Assembly: GCA_014376655.1 (NCBI GenBank)
Contig: JACMRC010000223.1
Coordinates: 1-14,862 of the forward strand
Source: Mucilaginibacter sp.
Lineage (GTDB): Bacteria; Bacteroidota; Bacteroidia; Sphingobacteriales; Sphingobacteriaceae
Direction: 5' to 3'
Length of the DNA stretch: 14,862 bases
Shown here: piece by piece, positions 5,814 to 14,072 of the stretch
Numbering within the stretch: the first letter of the stretch is position 1
Layout of the letters: each line of letters opens with the position of its first letter
The notes under the pieces: model-generated
What the model was told of the DNA's origin: nothing
What the model saw: the letters and a program-made list of their open reading frames with translations, nothing else
Databases searched by the model: none
Position numbers and translations under genes: made by a program

Positions 5814-7004
5814 TTAAGCTAACACTTGCTTAACTATCTCCGCAGCTTCTTTTAACAGGATAGCCGAGAATACTTTTAAACCTGAGTTGTCAATTAACTC
5901 TTTTGCTTCTTTAGCGTTAGTACCTTGCAAACGTACTATGATAGGGACAGGAATGTTACCAATTTCTTTATAAGCATCAATAACGCCTTGTGCCACACGG
6001 TCGCAACGTACTATACCACCAAATATATTGATCAGGATAGCTTTAACGTTAGGGTCGCTCAATATGATATTGAAACCGGCTTTAACAGTTTGAGCGTTAG
6101 CAGTTCCGCCAACGTCAAGGAAGTTAGCAGGCTCGCCACCGGCAAGCTTAATAATATCCATGGTTGCCATGGCTAAACCTGCACCGTTAACCATGCAGCC
6201 TACGTTACCGTCAAGCTTTACATAGTTAAGGTTTGATTTACCTGCTTCAACCTCGGTAGGGTCTTCTTCGTTAGTATCGCGCATAGCTGCATAATCAGCA
6301 TGGCGGTATAAGGCGTTGTCGTCTAAATTTACTTTAGCGTCAACAGCCAGTATTTTGTTATCAGATGTTTTTAATACCGGGTTAATCTCGAACATGGCAG
6401 AGTCGGTAGCATCATAAGCTTTATATAAAGCAGCAATAAACTTGGTCATATCCTTAAACGCATCGCCTGACAAACCTAAGTTAAAAGCGATCTTACGGGT
6501 CTGGAAACCTTGTAAACCAACTTTAGGGTCAACCTCTTCTTTAAATATCAAATGCGGTGTATGCTCTGCAACTTCCTCTATATCCATACCACCTTCGGTA
6601 GAGTACATAATGATATTACGGCCAGCAGCACGATCAAGCAATACACTTATGTAAAACTCTTTGGTCTCGCTCTCGCCAGGATAGTAAACATCTTGTGCAA
6701 CTAAGATCTTGCGTACCAACTTACCTTCGGGGCCTGTTTGCGGTGTAATGAGTTGCATACCTAAAATATCGGTAGCGCGTTGTTTAACCTCGTCTAAATT
6801 CTTAGCTAACTTAACACCACCACCTTTACCGCGGCCACCCGCGTGTATTTGTGCTTTAATTACAACCCAACTTGAATCGTAATCTTCTTTCAATTTTTTA
6901 GCGGCTTCAACAGCTTGTTCAGGGGTGTCGGCAACAATGCCTTCCTGTACCCTGACACCAAAACTTTTTAATATTTGCTTTCCCTGGTATTCGTGAATGT
7001 TCAT
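5814..7004 (-). CDS. sucC: Succinyl-CoA synthetase (ADP/GDP-forming) beta subunit
   Basis: Beta subunit of the TCA-cycle enzyme that converts succinyl-CoA to succinate with substrate-level phosphorylation. It has 396 residues, full length. The N-terminal ATP-grasp domain opens MNIHEYQGKQIL and has the KAQIHAGGRGKGGG nucleotide loop at 50-63. The metal-binding pair Asn208 (FEINP) and Asp222 (VDAK) keeps the expected spacing. The C-terminal ligase domain has NGAGLAMATMD, a GG.ANFLDVGG segment, FGGIVRCD and the RLQGTN motif. The alpha subunit gene sucD, which must supply the phosphorylated histidine, is not next to it and must be elsewhere. It has its own terminator and a probable own promoter, and is divergent from the lolD-like gene. 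Confidence 0.97.
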   Translation of the reverse strand: MNIHEYQGKQILKSFGVRVQEGIVADTPEQAVEAAKKLKEDYDSSWVVIKAQIHAGGRGKGGGVKLAKNLDEVKQRATDILGMQLITPQTGPEGKLVRKILVAQDVYYPGESETKEFYISVLLDRAAGRNIIMYSTEGGMDIEEVAEHTPHLIFKEEVDPKVGLQGFQTRKIAFNLGLSGDAFKDMTKFIAALYKAYDATDSAMFEINPVLKTSDNKILAVDAKVNLDDNALYRHADYAAMRDTNEEDPTEVEAGKSNLNYVKLDGNVGCMVNGAGLAMATMDIIKLAGGEPANFLDVGGTANAQTVKAGFNIILSDPNVKAILINIFGGIVRCDRVAQGVIDAYKEIGNIPVPIIVRLQGTNAKEAKELIDNSGLKVFSAILLKEAAEIVKQVLA

Positions 7005-7119
7005 ATATGTTTTCGAAGAATTTGCGGTAAATCTACAATTTTGTTTATTAAGGTGATTAACAATATTAATAATATACTTGTTACAGAATTACAAGATTTA
7101 CTTAATGAAACAGAAATGA

Positions 7120-7127
7120 CAAAAATA
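7120..7127 (-). promoter_or_regulatory. Candidate -7 promoter element of sucC
   Basis: The minus strand reads TATTTTTG here, matching TAnnTTTG, about 116 bases before the sucC start. No TTTG -33 element is visible. The same octamer occurs on the plus strand at 7151-7158, giving a symmetrical divergent arrangement. Confidence 0.35.
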
Positions 7128-7150
7128 GCCAATCTATAACCACTAATTAC

Positions 7151-7158
7151 TATTTTTG
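7151..7158 (+). promoter_or_regulatory. Candidate -7 promoter element of the lolD-like operon
   Basis: TATTTTTG fits TAnnTTTG and ends only five bases before the ATG at 7164. If it is used, the transcript would start at or next to the start codon and be leaderless. No convincing -33 element is seen. Confidence 0.35.
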
Positions 7159-7163
7159 ATGCC

Positions 7164-7817
7164 ATGCTAAAAGCCACTGCTATTAACAAATCTTACGGGC
7201 AACTCCAGATATTAAAGGGTGTTGATATTGAAGTTGAAAAAGGAGAGATTGTAACCATAGTTGGTGCATCGGGCGCGGGTAAAAGCACACTGCTTAACAT
7301 ACTTGGTACTTTAGATACAGCCGATAGCGGCCAATTGTTTATCAATAATGTCGAGCTTAATAAGCTAAGTAATAAGAACCTTAGCAACTTCCGTAACCGC
7401 GAGATAGGGTTTATATTCCAGTTCCATCATTTACTGGCTGAGTTTGACGCTTTAGAGAATGTATGTATCCCTGCATATATAGCAGGTACATCGCGCCCCG
7501 AAGCAGAGAAGCGTGCTAAGGATCTTTTAGAATTACTTGGGTTAGGGCATAGATTAAATCACAAACCAAACACTTTGTCGGGTGGTGAGCAACAACGTGT
7601 TGCCGTTGCAAGGGCTTTGATTAACAACCCTGCTTTGATATTTGCTGATGAACCGTCGGGTAACCTCGACTCAGCTAATGCGCGTGAACTGCATGAACTG
7701 TTCATTAAACTGCGTAACGAGTTTAACCAAACATTTGTAATTGTTACCCATAACGAGGACCTGGCAAATATATCAGACCGCAAGGTTTTAATGGTTGATG
7801 GCTTAATTGTTCAATAA
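7164..7817 (+). CDS. ABC transporter ATP-binding protein, LolD type
   Basis: A 217-residue ABC ATPase that would power a membrane partner from the cytosolic face. Walker A GASGAGKST is at 34-42, the Q-loop is in FIFQFHHLL, the signature LSGGEQQR begins at 138, Walker B FADEPSGNLD has Asp162 and the catalytic Glu163, and the switch histidine is H196 in VTHN. The sequence around the signature and the SGNLD extension resemble LolD and other MacB/LolD-class ATPases, which drive lipoprotein release or substrate extrusion. The permease (LolC/E or FtsX-like) is not adjacent, which is common for this branch in Bacteroidota, so the transported substrate is inferred only. It leads a packed set: the next gene starts one base after its stop. 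Confidence 0.93.
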   Translation: MLKATAINKSYGQLQILKGVDIEVEKGEIVTIVGASGAGKSTLLNILGTLDTADSGQLFINNVELNKLSNKNLSNFRNREIGFIFQFHHLLAEFDALENVCIPAYIAGTSRPEAEKRAKDLLELLGLGHRLNHKPNTLSGGEQQRVAVARALINNPALIFADEPSGNLDSANARELHELFIKLRNEFNQTFVIVTHNEDLANISDRKVLMVDGLIVQ

Positions 7818-7818
7818 G

Positions 7819-8127
7819 GTGAATGTTTTAATTACATCAGCCTTGTCTGCAGCTGCACATCGCCTAAAAAGTAAACTAAACACAGTCAGCGTTATTTTAG
7901 GCGATTATAATGATGTGCCTGCTTTTATGTTGGCTCAGGGTAAGTTGATAAAACTGCCAAATCCGAAATCGTTTTCCTATACGCATGAAATGCTGGCATT
8001 GTGCTTAGACAACGCAATTGATACTGTTTACGTATTGGATAATATAGAAGCTGAGCTTTTAATGAAATCGAAACAGCTATTTACAGAATATAATATAGAT
8101 ATACAGTTACCCAGTAATGAAATATAG
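7819..8127 (+). CDS. Conserved-looking hypothetical protein
   Basis: A 102-residue protein of unknown function, sandwiched between the ABC ATPase and the HAD-fold gene. The GTG at 7819, one base after the preceding stop, is preferred as start because it yields MNVLITSALSAAAHRLK. A TTG at 7807 in the same frame would add four residues and overlap the ATPase gene. The opening beta strand, then a helix and VILGD, resembles the small Rossmann-like domain that precedes the catalytic part of ATP-grasp ligases, but no ATP-grasp domain follows; this likeness is an inference. Later parts are mixed, with the LPNPKSFSYTHEMLALCLDN segment the most distinctive. There is no signal peptide or membrane span. 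The last 11 bases overlap the next gene, so coupled translation is likely. Confidence 0.8.
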   Translation: MNVLITSALSAAAHRLKSKLNTVSVILGDYNDVPAFMLAQGKLIKLPNPKSFSYTHEMLALCLDNAIDTVYVLDNIEAELLMKSKQLFTEYNIDIQLPSNEI

Positions 8128-8722
8128 CGATATAGATAAGCATAGTGCCATTATATTTGAGCTGGATAATGTTATCTATCCCGAAAAGGATTACCTGTTC
8201 CAGGTATATTATTTGTTTGCCAGCCTTATAGAATATCTTGAACTACACGATGCTAAGGTTTTAACCGACCTAATGGTAGCTACCTATAATACCGAAGGTA
8301 AGGACCTGGTTTTTGATAGGGTTAAAGAGAAATTTGCTATCGATGAAAAGTACCGGATAAACTTTCAGCATTTATTACTTACCGCTAAACTTCCGCTTAA
8401 ATTATTGGTGTACCAAGCTGTGCTTGAATTGCTGCAAGATATTGTTGTTGATCGTAAAAAGATTTTTATTGTAACTAATGGCAATCCGGTGCAACAGCTA
8501 AATAAAATCAAACAAACAGAGTGGCATGGTTTGGAAGAACACTTAACTTGTTACTTCGCTGAAGAAACTTTATCCATGCCTGAACCGAATGTACTGAACT
8601 TGTTAATGAAAGAACATGATTTAAAAAGAAAAGACATATTAATGATAGGCAATTCTGAGGTAAGCAAAGCCTGTGCTGAGGCGTATGGTATTGATTATAT
8701 TAATATTAATAAAATTTTATAA
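8117..8722 (+). CDS. HAD-like protein with degraded catalytic motifs
   Basis: A 201-residue protein with the fold pattern of the haloacid dehalogenase superfamily, subfamily I. Motif I reads IIFELDNVIYPE: the nucleophile position is Glu15 instead of Asp, while Asp17 is kept. Motif II is IVTNGN with Thr120 kept. In motif III the usual lysine of K-P-x-P is Met154 (MPEP). In motif IV the usual G-D-S-x-x-x-D reads G-N-S-E-V-S-K, with Asn179 and Lys184 replacing both acids. A predominantly helical cap lies at about 30-105. With the nucleophile, lysine and metal ligands changed, it is unlikely to be a normal phosphatase and may be a binding or regulatory protein. It overlaps the gene before it by 11 bases and shares its operon. 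Confidence 0.85.
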   Translation: MKYSDIDKHSAIIFELDNVIYPEKDYLFQVYYLFASLIEYLELHDAKVLTDLMVATYNTEGKDLVFDRVKEKFAIDEKYRINFQHLLLTAKLPLKLLVYQAVLELLQDIVVDRKKIFIVTNGNPVQQLNKIKQTEWHGLEEHLTCYFAEETLSMPEPNVLNLLMKEHDLKRKDILMIGNSEVSKACAEAYGIDYININKIL

Positions 8723-8777
8723 ACTAATTATAACATAAGCGAGATTGCTTTCGTTAAATGATAATACTTTAAATAAT

Positions 8778-10331
8778 ATGAAAAAAACATTTTATATCCT
8801 GTTTCTATTTGGTGCAATTATAATATCTTGTAAAAAGAAAGATAAGGCAAGTGACGTTAGTGGTATAAGTATTACAGACCCATTAAAAAACGGATCAACA
8901 CTTGATTTGATAAAAGATTCTATATTTTTATATTCAAAAGAAGCGTATTATTGGTATGATGGTCTACCAAGCTATGATACCTTTAATCCACGGTCATTTA
9001 CTGGCAGTAGCGACATTGCTGGGCTTAACAAGGAGCTTGACGCAATATCTCAATATAAGATTAATCCCGCAACAGGCTTGCCTTTTGAATATTCTGCCTC
9101 ATCGCCCGGACATTCTAAATATTCGTTTATCGACGAAGGCCAGGTATCTACCCAATTAAATGGCACTAACAGTAACTTTGGTTTTGCACCATTTTATAAT
9201 GATGTTAATGACTTGCGGATAAAATATGTTTATCCTGGTTCTCCCGCTGATTTGGCGGGAGTGAAACGCGGGTATAAAATTTTAACTATAAATGGTAATT
9301 CGAGTTTATCGTATGACAACGGGGGTGCCAACACGCAGTTTGTAGTTAAAGCGTATACAAGCACTGGCTCAATAGTAATGAAGCTGCAAAAACCCGATCA
9401 AAGCACAGTAGATGTAACATTAAATGCAGCAAGCTATACTACAAACCCGGTTTTAACTTACAAGACTATTAATACAGGTAACGGCAAAATTGTAGGTTAT
9501 TTGGTTTTTAATTCGTTTACGTCAGACGCTAACGCCGACCCGAAACTGGATGCAGCCTTTAATTATTTCCAGACACAAGGTATAACAGAGCTTGTGGTAG
9601 ACCTGCGCTATAACGGTGGGGGCTTTACTTCAACTGCCGAATATTTAAGTAATCTAATTGTACCCGCTACAAAAAGTGGCTCTACCATGTATAGCTATTA
9701 CTTTAACGATATATTGGTTAATAATAAGGAAACGTTATTGGCTAACCAGGTTAGGCGTGATCCTAAAACTAATGGGTTGTATAATTATGGTCAGTTTGAT
9801 TATACTGTTGCCGGCAATACAGTAAAGTTTGCAAAAAAAGGATCGTTGAATCTCAGTCGCGTGTTTTTCATTGTTGCCGGAGGAACTGCTTCGGCAAGCG
9901 AGTTGACTATTAATAACCTGCGACCGCATTTAGATGTTCAACTTATTGGTGGTACTACTTATGGAAAACCGGTAGGATTTTTTGATATCGACATAAACAA
10001 GTATCAGATGTATATAGCAGAGTTTGAAACAAAGAACTCGCTGGGGCAGGGTGGATACTATACCGGCATGACCCCGGGCTCGGCAACTTACCCCGGTATT
10101 AAAGATTTTGATGATGTGACAAAGGATTTTGGCGATACTACCGAAGTACTCTTACATCACGCCATAAGCTATGTTAAAAAAGGTGTGTTTAGTGCGCCAG
10201 CCGCCCGCATACAAGGGCTCTCAGGCCAGCTTAAAACATTCTCGGTTGACCAATCAAATGAAGCCGGTGTAATAATTAATGGCAACCAGTTTAATGGGAT
10301 GATATTTAACGGAAACCTGAAAAAGAAATAA
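8778..10331 (+). CDS. S41-family peptidase, predicted lipoprotein with PDZ domain
   Basis: A 517-residue C-terminal-processing-type serine protease predicted to sit in the cell envelope. The frame is open to an ATG at 8745, but the start at 8778 is chosen because it gives a clean lipoprotein signal, MKKTFYILFLFGAIIISC, with the acylated cysteine at C18. A PDZ region (about 118-205) holds YPGSPADLAGVKRG. The S41 core follows from about 225. The Ser-Lys pair fits: Ser372 in TASASE and Lys397 in YGKPVG, 25 apart as in E. coli Tsp. It lies 55 bases after the HAD gene and may be read from the same promoter. Substrate unknown. It ends against the convergent smc gene. Confidence 0.92.
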   Translation: MKKTFYILFLFGAIIISCKKKDKASDVSGISITDPLKNGSTLDLIKDSIFLYSKEAYYWYDGLPSYDTFNPRSFTGSSDIAGLNKELDAISQYKINPATGLPFEYSASSPGHSKYSFIDEGQVSTQLNGTNSNFGFAPFYNDVNDLRIKYVYPGSPADLAGVKRGYKILTINGNSSLSYDNGGANTQFVVKAYTSTGSIVMKLQKPDQSTVDVTLNAASYTTNPVLTYKTINTGNGKIVGYLVFNSFTSDANADPKLDAAFNYFQTQGITELVVDLRYNGGGFTSTAEYLSNLIVPATKSGSTMYSYYFNDILVNNKETLLANQVRRDPKTNGLYNYGQFDYTVAGNTVKFAKKGSLNLSRVFFIVAGGTASASELTINNLRPHLDVQLIGGTTYGKPVGFFDIDINKYQMYIAEFETKNSLGQGGYYTGMTPGSATYPGIKDFDDVTKDFGDTTEVLLHHAISYVKKGVFSAPAARIQGLSGQLKTFSVDQSNEAGVIINGNQFNGMIFNGNLKKK

Positions 10332-10336
10332 TTGTG

Positions 10337-10431
10337 AATCTGCAGATATGCAAATGTGCGTATCTGCAATGATTTGAAGTGTTTGATCAGATAATAATTA
10401 AATTATTTGCACATCTGCATATCCACACATT
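10337..10431. repeat. Imperfect inverted repeat between convergent genes
   Basis: Bases 10337-10359 and 10409-10431 are inversely related, with 19 of 23 positions matching, and are built from words such as TTTGCACAT and ATCTGCA. More copies of the words lie at 10361-10367 and 10430-10440. They sit in the 107-base gap between the S41 peptidase and smc stop codons and may form a bidirectional transcript end, though no clear T-run follows. Confidence 0.6.
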
Positions 10432-10438
10432 TGCACAT

Positions 10439-13400
10439 CTAATCGGCCAGCTCTCTAAGATCTACCGGCACAACGCGCGATATGCCCTGCTCAACCATTG
10501 TTACACCGTAAATTACATCGGTGCTGGCAATGGTTCTTTTATTGTGTGATACGATAATAAACTGCGATTCGGAAGAGAACTTGCGTATGATGTTATTGAA
10601 TTTGTCAATATTGGTATCATCAAGCGGGGCATCAACCTCATCAAAAATACAGAACGGCGCAGGTTTTAACAGGTAAAGAGAGAATAAGATAGCAGTTGCC
10701 GTTAAGGTTTTTTCACCACCCGAAAGTTGGTTGATAGACAATGGCCGTTTGCCTTTTGGTTTAGCAATAATATCAATATCAGATTCTAAAGGGTTCTGCG
10801 GATCGCTCAATATCAGATCACAAGAGTCTTCTTCATTAAATAACGATCGGAATACCTTTATAAAGTTTTCGCGCACCAGGGTAAATGCCAGCATGAACTT
10901 TTCTTTAGCCGTATCGTCTATCTCCTGTATAGTAGCCATTAATGATGCTTTAGCCTCGGCCAGATCCTTTTTCTGACTTTGAATGAACTCGTAACGTTCA
11001 TTCATTTCCTGGTAAGCTTCAACCGCCATTGGGTTAATGGCACCAAAGTCATCCAACTGATTTTTTAGCTTATCCGTTCTTTCGCGTAAAGCATCTTCGT
11101 TCTCATCACCTGCTGTTTCATTTTCAGGTAACTCATTAATGTCAACATTAAACTCTATCGATAAGCGCTCTTTTAAAGCGTTCAGCTCAATGCGCAAGTT
11201 ATTACGCTGATCTTTTAGCTCGTTCTCAATTACTTCGGCCTGGTCTTTCTTACGGCGTAATGCTGTTACCGCGTCTTCGGTTTCGGTTATCTTTCCGCGT
11301 AGTTTATAGTATTCCTGTTCAGCTTCCTGGGTAGCCTTTTCAAACTCTTCTTTTTGGCTGTACATTTCCAGCAAGCTGTCATCTGATGTATCAGATTGGT
11401 GCAGGTTTTCCTGTATGGCCTGTTTTACTTTCTCCAGTTCTTCGCCGTTTTGTTTAATGCGGCTTTCTAAACTATCCTGTTGGGTAAACCGGTAATCCAA
11501 ATCTTTGTCTAACCCTGATACTTTATTTTGTTGCTGATGAAAGCGGATGTTCTCCTGGTTGTAGGTATTAGATTGTACCGATACCATTTCATTTAATTCA
11601 TTAAACGCACCTTGCTTATCAGTCAATAACTCGTTTTGAGTTTCTTTGGTTGCTTTTAGCTCAACCAACAAAGGTTGCAGGGCAGCCATTTCTTCTTTTA
11701 TACCGCTTATTTTTTTTGCGATGTCGTCCTTGCGGTTTAAGCTGTTTTCTATAAAAGTTTCGTACTGCTCCTGGCGGGTTTTGACGGTTATTAGCTCTGT
11801 GTTTAAACGGTTAAGTTCTGCTTGTTTTTGATTAAGTTCGACAGTTTTGGTAGATGCTTTTAACGCTACCGACCGGTTCTGTAACTCGTTAGATCGGGTT
11901 TTTAACTCAAATAACTCTACTTCTAATTTCTTTATCTCTTTAGCAAGGTTCTCCAGGTTTTTTGCACGGCCAATCCTTTTGCCCTCGAACAAGCCAACCG
12001 AACCACCGGCCATGGTATACTTAGATTTGTTGAACTTACCGCTTTGAGCCAACAGTACCAAACCTTCGGTTATACCCGTGCTATTTAACTCAGCCTCATC
12101 ATTAACCAAATAAACGTTTTTAAGCAAATGACTAACTAAAGGCTGGTACTTTTTATCAACCTCTACAACGTTTAATGCAGGTATGCGTCCACCTGTGGCT
12201 TCCTCTTTAAACTGCAGGCCGGTTTCTTCGGCATAGTTACTCAGTATAAAAAACTGCGCCCTGCCGCGCGATGAATTACTTAATAAGTTTATCGCCTTTA
12301 CAGCTTCATCATAAGTGTCAACCACATAATGATTCATTAATGGCTCCAGGTAGTTTTCGATAGCCACGCGGTATTGCTCACGGCAAAAAAGAACATCACT
12401 AAACAGCGGCGCATTTTTGGCCCATTCATGATTGTTTTTTAGGAAACGGATAGACTCCGGGAAACCTTCCAAATTATCAACCAAGCTCTTGGTTAGGTTG
12501 TATTCGTTTTGTTTGGCGTCAAGTTTACGGCTTTCGGTTATGATGGTTTCTTTTACAGTTTCCGCTTCACTATCAATCGCGGCTATTTGCGCCTGTAATT
12601 CTGTTTCCTGTGTAAATTCAAGCTGGTATTCCTTCTCTAAAGTTTCGGTGCGGCCCTGTAGTTCGCCAACAACGTCATTAAAATGGGAGAGTTCTACTTT
12701 TTTATTAGTAGCATCCTCCATATTACGCTGGCTTTCCTGCTCTAACGCTTGTTCCTGGATCTGCAGGATGTCGATATCTTTTTCGGCTTTATAGGCCCGG
12801 TTTTGTAAGTTATTGTTGGCAGTAACCAACTCATTCAATTCATTACGCGCACTTGATTGTTGCAGACGCAGCTCATCAACCATTAACTTTAAGTCGGCAA
12901 CTTTGGCTGTTATGGTTTGCAGGTTTTCGTCTTCCTGTGCTTTTTCTTCGTTAAGGCGCTTAACGTTATAAAGAACATGGTTAAGTTGGTTGCGATCTCG
13001 CTCCAGTTCTTCGCTTAACCTTGTTTCTTTATCCTGCTGAAACTTAAGTTGCTCATTTTTTACCTTTTTCTCACTCTCGTAAGCACGGATCTTCCCGACA
13101 AAATCATTGGTAGCTTTTTGTTGGATAGATAGGTTCTTCTCTTTAGTCAGGCTTTCAAGTTTCTCCTGTTGCAGGCTGGCCTCTAACGAATCCATTTGAG
13201 TTACTACGCCAGATTTTTCTTCGCGGTGCTTAAGTTCCTGCTGCTCAATGGTGTTTAGTGAATTACCAAAGGCGGCAATTTTAAACGAAGCCAGTTTTAT
13301 ACTAAGTGCCTTATATTCTTCTTTGATCCGGTAATAGCGTTCGGTTTTTTTAGCCTGATTTTCAAGCATCTTCAGGTTTTTCTGGATCTCGAACAATAAA

Positions 13401-13978
13401 TCTTCTACACGTTCCAGATCGGCTTCGGTATCTTTTAGCTTATTAAAGGTTTGCTTTTTGCGGATCTTATATTTTGAGATACCTGACGCTTCTTCAAATA
13501 AATTACGGCGTGAGCCTTCTTTGTTTGAAATGATCTCCTCGATCATTCTAAGCTCGATTATGGCGTACGAGTCAGAACCAATGCCGGTGTCCAAGAAAAG
13601 GTCAGTAATGTCTTTTAAACGGCATTGCACGTCATTTAACCTGTATTCACTATCGCCGCTGCGATAAAGCTTACGCGTTAAAGTAACCTGCGAATAATCG
13701 GTAGGGAGGATATTCTTGGTATTATCGAAAGTTAACGAAACTTCGGCAAGGTTGGCAGGCTTACGGCTTTTGGTGCCATTGAAGATAACGTTATCCATCT
13801 TCTCAGACCGAAGCATACGGGTACTTTGTTCGCCTAATACCCAGCGGATAGCATCGACAACGTTTGATTTACCGCAGCCATTAGGGCCCACAATAGCAGT
13901 AACACCCTCATTAAAATTAATGGTGATCTTATCGCCAAAGCTTTTAAACCCCTTGATTTCTAACTGTGTAAGCTGCAT
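10439..13978 (-). CDS. smc: Chromosome segregation ATPase SMC
   Basis: The core of the SMC-ScpA-ScpB condensin, which organises and helps segregate the chromosome. At 1179 residues it is full length. The N-terminal head has Walker A GPNGCGKSN at 31-39. Long coiled coils rich in Glu, Lys and Gln run from about 165 to 500 and from about 675 to 1030. They are separated by the hinge at about 505-670, which opens with GFPESIRFL. The C-terminal head has the signature LSGGE from 1085 and Walker B FCIFDEVDAPLDD with the catalytic Glu1114. The D-loop and switch region (IIVSHNK) follow. No scpA or scpB gene is nearby. Long open frames on the other strand, for example 12432-12794, are shadows of the coiled-coil codons. 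Confidence 0.98.
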   Translation of the reverse strand: MQLTQLEIKGFKSFGDKITINFNEGVTAIVGPNGCGKSNVVDAIRWVLGEQSTRMLRSEKMDNVIFNGTKSRKPANLAEVSLTFDNTKNILPTDYSQVTLTRKLYRSGDSEYRLNDVQCRLKDITDLFLDTGIGSDSYAIIELRMIEEIISNKEGSRRNLFEEASGISKYKIRKKQTFNKLKDTEADLERVEDLLFEIQKNLKMLENQAKKTERYYRIKEEYKALSIKLASFKIAAFGNSLNTIEQQELKHREEKSGVVTQMDSLEASLQQEKLESLTKEKNLSIQQKATNDFVGKIRAYESEKKVKNEQLKFQQDKETRLSEELERDRNQLNHVLYNVKRLNEEKAQEDENLQTITAKVADLKLMVDELRLQQSSARNELNELVTANNNLQNRAYKAEKDIDILQIQEQALEQESQRNMEDATNKKVELSHFNDVVGELQGRTETLEKEYQLEFTQETELQAQIAAIDSEAETVKETIITESRKLDAKQNEYNLTKSLVDNLEGFPESIRFLKNNHEWAKNAPLFSDVLFCREQYRVAIENYLEPLMNHYVVDTYDEAVKAINLLSNSSRGRAQFFILSNYAEETGLQFKEEATGGRIPALNVVEVDKKYQPLVSHLLKNVYLVNDEAELNSTGITEGLVLLAQSGKFNKSKYTMAGGSVGLFEGKRIGRAKNLENLAKEIKKLEVELFELKTRSNELQNRSVALKASTKTVELNQKQAELNRLNTELITVKTRQEQYETFIENSLNRKDDIAKKISGIKEEMAALQPLLVELKATKETQNELLTDKQGAFNELNEMVSVQSNTYNQENIRFHQQQNKVSGLDKDLDYRFTQQDSLESRIKQNGEELEKVKQAIQENLHQSDTSDDSLLEMYSQKEEFEKATQEAEQEYYKLRGKITETEDAVTALRRKKDQAEVIENELKDQRNNLRIELNALKERLSIEFNVDINELPENETAGDENEDALRERTDKLKNQLDDFGAINPMAVEAYQEMNERYEFIQSQKKDLAEAKASLMATIQEIDDTAKEKFMLAFTLVRENFIKVFRSLFNEEDSCDLILSDPQNPLESDIDIIAKPKGKRPLSINQLSGGEKTLTATAILFSLYLLKPAPFCIFDEVDAPLDDTNIDKFNNIIRKFSSESQFIIVSHNKRTIASTDVIYGVTMVEQGISRVVPVDLRELAD

Positions 13979-14017
13979 TTAATCGTGATAGCCCTGTATA
14001 AATTCCAAGGTTCAAAT

Positions 14018-14065
14018 TAATCATAAAAAAATGATTTTACTATAGTAATCATAAAGATTTATGAT
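14018..14065. repeat. Tandem TAATCATAAA repeats, each a small hairpin
   Basis: TAATCATAAA occurs at 14018-14027 and again at 14046-14055, 28 bases apart. Each copy can fold: AATCAT with ATGATT (14019-14036) and ATCATAAA with TTTATGAT (14048-14065). They fill the gap between phzF (upstream on the minus strand) and smc. They could be a weak terminator for phzF or part of the smc control region; the evidence does not decide. Confidence 0.5.
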
Positions 14066-14072
14066 GTTTTGG

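Noticed and set aside
5814..7004. Missing sucD as evidence of an incomplete enzyme
   Set aside because: Unlinked sucC and sucD are common outside Proteobacteria, so absence from this window means little.
7807..7818. TTG start for the small protein after the ABC ATPase
   Set aside because: GTG at 7819 sits one base after the preceding stop and gives a more natural N-terminus; the TTG cannot be fully excluded.
8745..8777. An earlier ATG for the S41 peptidase
   Set aside because: It would place 11 polar residues ahead of a clean lipoprotein signal that starts at 8778.
12432..12794. A 120-codon open frame on the plus strand inside smc
   Set aside because: It is the antisense shadow of the coiled-coil codons of smc, with serine- and cysteine-rich low-complexity translation and no support as a gene.
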